64,000 bases of DNA from SpSt-398 sp041752235 (GTDB lineage: Bacteria; Bacteroidota; Bacteroidia; Chitinophagales; Chitinophagaceae): positions 1 through 64,000 of the forward strand of contig JBGSHM010000028.1 in NCBI GenBank assembly GCA_041752235.1. Reading direction: 5' to 3'. Each line of letters opens with the position of its first letter. Position 1 is the stretch's first letter. Shown here in pieces: positions 57,441 to 64,000 of this stretch. Both the position numbers and the translations under genes were made by a program. A model generated the notes under the pieces. The model did not search any database. It saw nothing but the letters and a program-made list of their open reading frames with translations, and was not told where the DNA came from.

Positions 57441-58733
57441 TCATTTCTTCATCTTATAATAATCCGGCGGAAATCCATTGATGTTTCGCCACAGTTCATA
57501 CCAAACGGGTACATCTTTCAGCAAGGCGATACCTTGTGCACCGGCTCCGATCTTGAGTTCCCTGGGCCAGGGTTTATCTTCGGGGTCTTCTTTCACCAGT
57601 ACCCTGAACCGGCCATTGGCGCTTACATTGCTTTCCACGGCTACGATCTCTCCGCCAAATGTTCCGGAGGAAGCACTTGGCCAACCACTGAATACAATGG
57701 CCGGAAACCCATCAAACAGAAATCGTACTTTCTGTCCCGGTGCAAGAAGGGGAAGATCGAGGGGTTGAACAAACATTTCTACGGCATAGGAGATCTGATC
57801 GGGAACGATCTCGGCGATCATGTCTCCGTCTTTCATAAATTCCCCAATACCTGCTTTCTGGGCTTTGACGATCTGGCCACTTTGCGGAGCCAGGATATAA
57901 TACATCCCATTACGGATGGAATAATTAGCATACAGATTTTGGAGTTTGGCGATCTCAGCCTGCCCCCCGGCAATCTGTGTCAGTGATTGAAATTGCTCAC
58001 CCTGTGCCTTGGCCACTTTTTCCGCATTTTCCTGTTCCAAGGCATTCATTTCAATACGGGTAATGGTGATCTCTTGTTTTGTATTGGCCAGTTTATTCTC
58101 GGCACTGATCTTCTTGGCCAGTGCATTTTGGTAGAGTTGATTTCTGGTTTCCAATTGAGTCAGCGAAACAAGGCCGCTATCGTACATTTTTTTCTGGCGA
58201 TTGAATTGAATACTGCTGATCTGAAGATCGTTGTTGGCAGCCGCTGCTTCGGCACTATCGGCCTGTACCTTCAATTGTAACTGAAGAAGTTTGTTACTTA
58301 GCTGATCCAATTTCAAGGTCAAGCCATTGTTGATGGCGCCGATCTGTTGCTGGGTGGCAGCTACTTTGTCTTTATAATATTCCACCGACATTTCCTTCCC
58401 GGTCAATTGCTCCTTGGTGCGGTTCAATAATTGGGGGTCAAGGTAATCGGCTTTTACCTCGGTGAGTTGAATCAACGTATCACCGGTTTTTACATAATCG
58501 CCTTCCTTAATGTACCATTTAATAACGCGGCCGCCAATGATGGTATTCACCTGCTGCTGACGTTGGTTTTGGTATAAAGTGGTTACCTGTCCCTTGGCGC
58601 GGATGTTCTGTGTCCAGGGTAAAAAAAGGAAGAGGACAAAAATGCCCATGCAAACAAGAAACCAGGTCCTTACCCGGCTTTGCCGGTTGTGGAGGTAAAT
58701 ATGTTCGTAGGATCGTATAGAACTTGTTGTCAT
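57441..58733 (-). CDS. HlyD-family membrane-fusion protein
   Basis: A 430 aa adaptor. ATG 58733 (MTTSSIRSYEHIYLHNRQSR) is preferred; an earlier frame start would overlap the ABC gene. One membrane helix is at about 27-45 (FLVCMGIFVLFLFLPW). A split biotinyl-lipoyl domain (GGRVIKWYIKEGDYVKTGDT; YILAPQSGQIVKAQKAGIGE) brackets a long coiled coil (about 95-270). A beta-barrel region follows. It bridges the ABC protein and TolC across the periplasm. It lies 16 nt after the ABC gene. Confidence 0.92.
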   Translation of the reverse strand: MTTSSIRSYEHIYLHNRQSRVRTWFLVCMGIFVLFLFLPWTQNIRAKGQVTTLYQNQRQQQVNTIIGGRVIKWYIKEGDYVKTGDTLIQLTEVKADYLDPQLLNRTKEQLTGKEMSVEYYKDKVAATQQQIGAINNGLTLKLDQLSNKLLQLQLKVQADSAEAAAANNDLQISSIQFNRQKKMYDSGLVSLTQLETRNQLYQNALAKKISAENKLANTKQEITITRIEMNALEQENAEKVAKAQGEQFQSLTQIAGGQAEIAKLQNLYANYSIRNGMYYILAPQSGQIVKAQKAGIGEFMKDGDMIAEIVPDQISYAVEMFVQPLDLPLLAPGQKVRFLFDGFPAIVFSGWPSASSGTFGGEIVAVESNVSANGRFRVLVKEDPEDKPWPRELKIGAGAQGIALLKDVPVWYELWRNINGFPPDYYKMKK

Positions 58734-58749
58734 TTTTGTTGGTTGTAGT

Positions 58750-60408
58750 TTATTGAATGGTTTGTATCCGTCCATCTTCCAGGTGAATGATCTTGGTACA
58801 CTGGGAAATAAAATGATTATCGTTGTTCACAACTACAACAGTTGTGTCTTTTAATCCCAATAAAAGATCCATCACCTGCATGCGATATACCTCTGCCATA
58901 TTATTCCAGGGATCTTCCAACAGCAGGAGTCGGGGATTGGAAGCCAGTGCACGCACCAGTAGAATTTTATGAATGACATTTCTTGCCAGCCGGTTACCCG
59001 TGGGATCAAGCGGGGTGTCGTACCCTTCTTTTAACCCATTGATGAATTCACTCAATCCAGTTCGGTTGGCCAGGTCAACGATGTATTCCTTTTTGATGGA
59101 CTCATTACCCAGGGTGATGTTTTCCCAGATCGTTCCCTGAAAAATATCCTGTTGGTTTAATAGAATCCCGGTTTGTGCCCGAATGGATGCGAGTTCATAG
59201 TTTCCCAGGGGGATATCATCCAGCAGGATGGCACCTGCGAAATCGGTATAGACACCGGTCATCAACCGAAGCAGCGTCGATTTCCCGCTGCTTTCCTTTC
59301 CGGTGATGCTGATCTTTTCACCTGGTTGAATGAGCAGGTCAATCTCATTCAGAATATTTTTTTGTGGGGAAAAACCAAAGGAAACCCCTTGCATTTCCAA
59401 TTTCAAACCTTTGCCATTGGCGGGTAATTCCAGGGTGCCGTTATCCTCCACCGGTTTATCAGTGAGTTTGGCCACTTTTTCTACAGAGGTAAGCGTGTCA
59501 TAGACCGTACCCAGGTTCATGATCAGTTTTTCCACAGAGTTCAAAACAAGCAGGATCACGATCTCGGCCGCAATGAATTGTCCAATGGTCAGTTGCTGAT
59601 TGATCATCAGCATGGTGCCCACAATCAGCATAGCGGCCGTGATCACCGTTTTAAAGATCACCAGCACATGGTATTGAAAAAGCAGGATACGAAAGTGTTT
59701 ATTCTTTGAATCCAGATAACCGATCACATATTCATCGGTCTTCTTCAGGTGCATATCATTCTTACGGGCGAGTTTCATCGATTTGATCACCCGGGCGATC
59801 TCTTCCAGCCAGCCGGCTACTTTATACTTGTACGAGCTTTCATTTAAACTGGTTTCCAATCCTGAACTTCCGGTATAGCGAAGAATGAGCCAGAGCACGA
59901 GTACCAGGATCGATCCAAACAGAATAAAGGCAGGGTGATAGAAGGAAAGAAGGATCAATCCAAAAAGGATCTGGATCGTGGCGGTGGGAATATCCAACAG
60001 GATCTTCGATAGGCTTTTTTGTAAAACAGGTACCTCAAAGAATCGGTTGACCAGCTCAGGCAGGTAGACCGCATCATTTTTTTTCAGGTCAAGTCTTGGG
60101 ATATGTGTAGCAAAAGCAAAGGCATAGCGCACAAAGATCTTTTGCTGGATCTTTTCAATGATCTTCATTTGGTTGACCTGCATGAGACCAACTGCCAATA
60201 CACCGACAACTACCAGGGCGATCAGGATAACCAGTGAGGCGCGCATGGAGGCACCCAATACATAGCTGATGATGGCCTGAATTCCCAACGGCAGGGAAAG
60301 CTGGATAAGGCCATTGAGGACTGCATAAAGGTAGATGGCCGTAATCTCTTTACGTTCCAGTTTGACCAGGTTCAATATCCTGGCCACCGGGTTCATTTTC
60401 GGGGGCAT
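58750..60408 (-). CDS. ABC exporter (TMD-NBD) with degenerate ATPase motifs
   Basis: A 552 aa half-transporter with an exporter-type membrane domain (about 20-300, six helices) and a C-terminal ATPase domain. Walker A is intact (GKESSGKST, 370-378) and a Q-loop glutamine is present (LLNQQDIF). By alignment to standard exporters, the LSGGQ signature is replaced by LARNV (474-478), Walker B reads LLLLEDPW with E498-D499 where D-E is normal, and the switch histidine is N529 in VVVVNNDNHF. ATP binding is plausible; normal hydrolysis is doubtful or altered. It lacks a C39 peptidase domain. It lies between the PPPN protein and HlyD-like genes. Confidence 0.9.
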   Translation of the reverse strand: MPPKMNPVARILNLVKLERKEITAIYLYAVLNGLIQLSLPLGIQAIISYVLGASMRASLVILIALVVVGVLAVGLMQVNQMKIIEKIQQKIFVRYAFAFATHIPRLDLKKNDAVYLPELVNRFFEVPVLQKSLSKILLDIPTATIQILFGLILLSFYHPAFILFGSILVLVLWLILRYTGSSGLETSLNESSYKYKVAGWLEEIARVIKSMKLARKNDMHLKKTDEYVIGYLDSKNKHFRILLFQYHVLVIFKTVITAAMLIVGTMLMINQQLTIGQFIAAEIVILLVLNSVEKLIMNLGTVYDTLTSVEKVAKLTDKPVEDNGTLELPANGKGLKLEMQGVSFGFSPQKNILNEIDLLIQPGEKISITGKESSGKSTLLRLMTGVYTDFAGAILLDDIPLGNYELASIRAQTGILLNQQDIFQGTIWENITLGNESIKKEYIVDLANRTGLSEFINGLKEGYDTPLDPTGNRLARNVIHKILLVRALASNPRLLLLEDPWNNMAEVYRMQVMDLLLGLKDTTVVVVNNDNHFISQCTKIIHLEDGRIQTIQ

Positions 60409-60476
60409 ACTATTATTTTAAGGGAAAAAATAAGGATGGTTATACCATCGGGTCAACAGGGCATGGGCCCGGAGCT

Positions 60477-60767
60477 TTACACCTGGTTGGGAGGGGGTGT
60501 ATTTTTTTCTAAAAAAGGGGTAAGATGTAACAAGCCTATTTCCAGGGAAACGGAGGTTTTTCTCTTGGTTTCAAAAACGGGACTTGAAAGAAGGGCCAGC
60601 AGGTCCTTTTTTTCCTTTTTCTCATCGATCGAACTGCCTTTGTCGTTGTTCTTCTCTTCGTCGATATTGAAAATCAACGTTTTATCTACATCCATGATTG
60701 AAAACGCCAGCGGAATGACTTGGACGGTGGTAAAGATGAGCAGTAGGAAAAGGGCGATCTTTTTCAT
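60477..60767 (-). CDS. Small exported protein with C-terminal PPPN motif
   Basis: A 96 aa protein with a signal sequence (IALFLLLIFTTVQVIPLAFS), a charged linker (EEKNNDKGSSIDEKKEKKDL), a hydrophobic stretch (SLEIGLLHLTPFLEK) and the end NTPPPNQV. It is the first gene of the ABC-HlyD-TolC operon, 68 nt before the ABC gene. The plan (signal, charged linker, PPPN and two residues) is shared with the 122 aa protein that leads the carbonic anhydrase-SulP operon. It could be an exported accessory factor, a cargo or a translational leader. No named family was recognised. Confidence 0.68.
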   Translation of the reverse strand: MKKIALFLLLIFTTVQVIPLAFSIMDVDKTLIFNIDEEKNNDKGSSIDEKKEKKDLLALLSSPVFETKRKTSVSLEIGLLHLTPFLEKNTPPPNQV

Positions 60768-60849
60768 GGTTCAGGACAAAAATAACAAGGGACGGGAAGA
60801 AAGGTTGGGTGTGGGGTAGATTCTGTGCCAAAAATTAACGTCTTTTTTA

Positions 60850-62754
60850 CTACTCTCCTGAAAAGGCTACTCCGATCCTTCTTTCTTTCAATTTCTCGGC
60901 AATTTCCGGAAGAATGGCCGGGTCGTCGATCGTGGATGGGATGGAGAAGGGTTGTCCATCTGCAATATGTCGGATGGTTTTGCGTAATATTTTTCCGCTA
61001 CGGGTTTTAGGCAAACGCTTTACAATTGCCGCATTTCTGAAATAGGCGACGGCGCCAATTTTCTCGCGAATCAAGGCGATTAGTTCCTCTTCCAGTAAAG
61101 ATTCTTTCATGTCTTTCCCATCCTTCAGCACCACCAGGGCTACAGGTCGTTGACCCCGCAGTTCATCCGCGATACCCATAACTGCGCATTCAGCGATTAC
61201 AGGATGGGTGGCCACTAATTCTTCCATTTCGCCCGTGCTTAGCCGGTGTCCGCTTACATTGATCACATCGTCAACTCTTCCCATGATATAGCAATACCCA
61301 TCCTCATCCATGTATCCGCCATCTCCGGTTTGATAATATCCTGGAAAATGTTGCAGATAACCGGCAATAAAACGATCGTCATTATTCCAAAGTGTGGGCA
61401 GGCATCCGGGAGGCAAGGGGAGTTTAACTGCAATAAAACCTTCTTTCCCTTTTCCTAATTCTTCGCCGTCATCGGAAATGATATGGACTTCATATCCGCA
61501 AACGGGAAGTCCTGCGGAACCTGCCTTGGCAGGAAGTGGTTCTACTCCCATCATGATCCCCACCATGGGCCAACCGGTCTCTGTTTGCCACCAATGGTCA
61601 ATCACCGGTTTTTGCAAAAGCTCCTTAATCCAATGATAGGTAGCTGGATCGCAACGTTCACCCGCGAGGAAGAGATGCTGAAGCGAAGAAAGGTCATATT
61701 TTTTGATCAAGTCACCTTCGTGGTCTTCTTTCCGGATGGCGCGAATGGCCGTAGGCGCAGTGAACAATACATTCACCCGATGTTCCTCGATCACACGCCA
61801 AAAGGCTCCTGCATCAGGGGTGCGGATAGGTTTTCCTTCATATAGTATGGTGGTACAACCTTGAAGCAAGGGGCCATAAACAATATAGCTATGTCCTACT
61901 ACCCAACCCACATCACTGGCAGCCCAGTACACATCACCGGGTTTGGTATTGTAAAAATGGTCCATGCTGAATTTGAGCGCTGTGGCATATCCTCCATGGT
62001 CACGGATAATGCCTTTGGGCTTTCCGGTGGTGCCCGAGGTATAGAGGATATAGAGCGGATCAGTTGATAAAACAGGCACGGGGTCGGCCTGTTTTTCACC
62101 GATCAATTCATTAAAGTCGATTTCAAAGGGAGGTTCCAGTTGGTCGTCACTACCTGGCCGTTCAAATACAATTTTGTACTGCGGTTTATGCGTGGCTTCC
62201 ACGATCGCTTTATCCACCAGAGGTTTGTAATGAATGAATTTGTCAAATTCGATGCCATAGCTGGCGGTAATGATGGCTTTAGGATGAGCATCATCTATTC
62301 TCATGGCGAGTTCGTGAGGTGCAAAACCACCAAATACTACGGAGTGAATGGCCCCAATTCGCGCACAGGCCAACATTGAAACCACCGCTTCGGGTATCAT
62401 GGGCATATAAATAATCACCGTGTCGCCCTTGGCAACACCGAGGGATTGCAAACCCGCTGCGAATTTGGCAACATAAACTTTCAGTTCGGAATAAGTGTAC
62501 GATTTTTTTGTTTTTGCCACAGGGGAATCATATACCAGGGCCAATTGATCGCCCCGACCCTGATTGATCTGATCATCCAGGCACAAATGCGCCATATTGA
62601 TCTCGCCGTCACTAAACCAGCGATAAAAACCCTTTTCATTCTGTGAAAGAATATTGGTCGGGGCCTTATACCAATGAAGCTCGGCTGCCTGACGCTGCCA
62701 GAAAGCCTCTTTGTTTTCTATACTATCCTGATAAAGTGAACGGTATTTTTCCAT
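60850..62754 (-). CDS. Propionyl-CoA synthetase-like acyl-CoA ligase (PrpE/ACSS3-like)
   Basis: A 634 aa AMP-forming ligase. ATG 62754 (MEKYRSLYQDSIENKEAFWQ) is preferred; the longer frame encodes no family sequence. The N-terminal ACAS region (EKGFYRWFSDGEINMAHLCL), the AMP-binding loop ILYTSGTTGKPKGI, WWQTETGWPM, YYQTGDGGYMDEDGY and the catalytic lysine in LPKTRSGKILRKTIR are present. Length and DHWWQTETGWP with a long C-terminal linker fit propionate-type enzymes better than acetate-type Acs. It lies downstream of a histidine kinase and response regulator pair on the same strand. Confidence 0.9.
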   Translation of the reverse strand: MEKYRSLYQDSIENKEAFWQRQAAELHWYKAPTNILSQNEKGFYRWFSDGEINMAHLCLDDQINQGRGDQLALVYDSPVAKTKKSYTYSELKVYVAKFAAGLQSLGVAKGDTVIIYMPMIPEAVVSMLACARIGAIHSVVFGGFAPHELAMRIDDAHPKAIITASYGIEFDKFIHYKPLVDKAIVEATHKPQYKIVFERPGSDDQLEPPFEIDFNELIGEKQADPVPVLSTDPLYILYTSGTTGKPKGIIRDHGGYATALKFSMDHFYNTKPGDVYWAASDVGWVVGHSYIVYGPLLQGCTTILYEGKPIRTPDAGAFWRVIEEHRVNVLFTAPTAIRAIRKEDHEGDLIKKYDLSSLQHLFLAGERCDPATYHWIKELLQKPVIDHWWQTETGWPMVGIMMGVEPLPAKAGSAGLPVCGYEVHIISDDGEELGKGKEGFIAVKLPLPPGCLPTLWNNDDRFIAGYLQHFPGYYQTGDGGYMDEDGYCYIMGRVDDVINVSGHRLSTGEMEELVATHPVIAECAVMGIADELRGQRPVALVVLKDGKDMKESLLEEELIALIREKIGAVAYFRNAAIVKRLPKTRSGKILRKTIRHIADGQPFSIPSTIDDPAILPEIAEKLKERRIGVAFSGE

Positions 62755-62874
62755 GGTGCAAATCGTATGAAACAAGTTACACCCGAATGAAAAGAGAAGA
62801 AAGGGAAGTATACCAAATAACCAGGAAATTTGTTTTCTGCGTTTCCCCAGAACCTGGTTGCTTATACCTAGCAC

Positions 62875-63246
62875 TTAGCCCAACAATTCCTGCACCTGTT
62901 TGAGTAATTGTCTTGTGCTAAAGGGTTTGGTGATATAGAGGGAGGCACCAAGGTCATATCCTTTTTGAATATCCGACTCTTTGGATTTGGCGCTCATGAA
63001 GACCACTTTGGCATCCTTGAGTTTCTTGTGGCTTTTGATATGTTTACAGATGGCGTATCCATCCACATCGGGCATCATGATATCGAGTAATACGACTTGG
63101 GGAACCTGCTTTTCCACGATATCTAGGGCTTCAGTACCATTCCGGGCAACCATGACATCAAACCCATGTTTTTTCAATAAAAATTCCAGGGACATCAGAA
63201 TGTATGGATCATCATCGACCACCAGTATTTTTTTATTTTCACTCAC
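62875..63246 (-). CDS. Single-domain response regulator
   Basis: A 123 aa CheY-like receiver with no output domain. The acidic pocket (D11-D12 in VVDDDP), phosphoacceptor D55 in VVLLDIMMPDVDG, the serine at about 85 in FMSAKSKE and K107 in ITKPFS are all in place. It lies 18 nt after the histidine kinase gene and 120 nt before the acyl-CoA ligase gene. With no DNA-binding part it must act through protein contacts or phosphotransfer. Confidence 0.94.
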   Translation of the reverse strand: MSENKKILVVDDDPYILMSLEFLLKKHGFDVMVARNGTEALDIVEKQVPQVVLLDIMMPDVDGYAICKHIKSHKKLKDAKVVFMSAKSKESDIQKGYDLGASLYITKPFSTRQLLKQVQELLG

Positions 63247-63264
63247 ATTTCAGGCTTAATATTA

Positions 63265-64000
63265 TTATTCGATCGGGAGTGTAAAGATAAAGCGCGAACC
63301 TTTATCCTCTGCACTTTCCACACCGATTTTCCCATGGTGCATTTCCACTATTTTTTTACAAATAGCCAAACCCAAGCCTGATCCCTGTGGTTTTTTTAAG
63401 GTCTGGTTTCGAGCCTGGAAGAATTTATCAAAAATGAGTTCATGCAATTCGGCGGGAATGCCCTTACCATTGTCTTCTACCCAAACCTGCCATTCATCAT
63501 GGTTGCTGTGAACAGATATCTTTATTTCGCCGGTTTTTTCATCCACAAACTTAATGGCATTGGAAAGTAAATTATACATCACTTGTTGGATAAGATCGGC
63601 ATCACAACGAACCAGGATCATGGAATCCGGTATTTGTTTTTGGATCGCCACTTTTTTTTCAGTGGCCAGGGGCTGTATAGAGCGTATGCTATCTTCGATC
63701 AGGACATTTAGCATCACATTTGACAAATCCAGTTTCTGTCGGCCGCTTTCATAACGCTCCAAATTGAGTACCTGGGTAATCAGATGGCTTAGTCGCTCGG
63801 TTTCCCGAATGATGCCTGACAGGAATTGCTGTCTTTCCTCTTCTTCCATTTCCATATGGTCATGCAGTATCTCTGCCATGGCCCGTATGGAAGTGAGTGG
63901 TGTGCGAAGTTCATGGGTGACCGTATACAAAAATTCATCCTTCATCATATCCATGTCTTTTAGCTGCTCATTGACAAGAGTCAATTGTTCGGTGGCTTTT
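63265..64000 (-). CDS. Sensor histidine kinase (C-terminal part; gene continues past the window edge)
   Basis: The visible C-terminal ~245 residues hold a HisKA dimerisation domain with FLYTVTHELRTPLTSIRAM (phospho-histidine) and an HATPase_c domain with the N-box YNLLSNAIKFV, G1 VEDNGKGIP, F-box FDKFFQA and G2 GSGLGLAICKK. The frame stays open to position 64000 with coiled-coil sequence (KATEQLTLVNEQLK), so the sensory N-terminus lies outside. It is cotranscribed with the response regulator 18 nt downstream. Kinases next to acyl-CoA synthetases often have a solute:sodium symporter sensor (CrbS/CbrA type); that cannot be checked here. Confidence 0.92.
   Translation of the reverse strand, partial: KATEQLTLVNEQLKDMDMMKDEFLYTVTHELRTPLTSIRAMAEILHDHMEMEEEERQQFLSGIIRETERLSHLITQVLNLERYESGRQKLDLSNVMLNVLIEDSIRSIQPLATEKKVAIQKQIPDSMILVRCDADLIQQVMYNLLSNAIKFVDEKTGEIKISVHSNHDEWQVWVEDNGKGIPAELHELIFDKFFQARNQTLKKPQGSGLGLAICKKIVEMHHGKIGVESAEDKGSRFIFTLPIE

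Overview
The window looks like chromosomal sequence from a member of the Bacteroidota, most likely the Chitinophagaceae. The reasons are two SusC/SusD pairs, type IX secretion (T9SS) markers (PorZ, GldA, type A and type B sorting domains), promoter boxes of the form TAnnTTTG, little Shine-Dalgarno signal, and gene sets typical of that group. No rRNA, tRNA, CRISPR array, phage or insertion sequence was found.

Layout. 0-12.9 kb: housekeeping genes (GDPD lipoprotein, LpxH-like hydrolase, alaS, gatB, M23 peptidase, PDZ protein, TlpA-like reductase), with a PIN/RHH toxin-antitoxin pair at 3.1-3.7 kb. 13-23.3 kb: two SusC/SusD units on the minus strand. 23.5-29 kb: an MMPL/RND exporter diverging from porZ-recO. 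29-40.4 kb: amidohydrolase, prfA, an ECF sigma/anti-sigma pair, gcvH, a cyclophilin, a RES/Xre toxin-antitoxin pair, serS and an unpartnered korA. 40.5-45.7 kb: a three-gene minus-strand unit (T9SS type B propeller protein, DUF1800, DUF1501). 45.9-50.9 kb: nth, divIC/ftsB, eno, gldA and a GH130-like lipoprotein. 51-55.9 kb: an ion and inorganic-carbon group (nhaD, two beta carbonic anhydrases, a SulP transporter). 56-60.8 kb: a TolC/HlyD/ABC export operon. 60.9-64 kb: a propionyl-CoA-synthetase-like gene, a single-domain response regulator and a histidine kinase cut by the window edge.

The strongest signal not explained by genes lies between them. Almost every short intergenic gap holds a hairpin-forming element from one of several unrelated sequence families. 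(1) Imperfect palindromes of about 80 nt bounded by ACCGCC/GGCGGT, nine sites. (2) TTATTGATTATTAA tracts. (3) TAGCTATTAGC palindromes. (4) ATTACACGGATT arrays. (5) A GAATAGTGAAT palindrome. (6) A GGTCCGGGGTC array. Arms typically begin within 0-12 nt of a stop codon, and several supply the stop codon itself. The PIN toxin-antitoxin pair sits exactly between the two arms of one such palindrome.

A second pattern is that two unrelated transport operons (carbonic anhydrase-SulP, and ABC-HlyD-TolC) each begin with a small exported-type protein ending in PPPN plus two residues. That layout resembles secretion-monitoring leader proteins. The ABC protein of the second operon has lost its signature motif, its Walker B order and its H-loop histidine. 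Functions below come from motif reading alone; no database search was possible.
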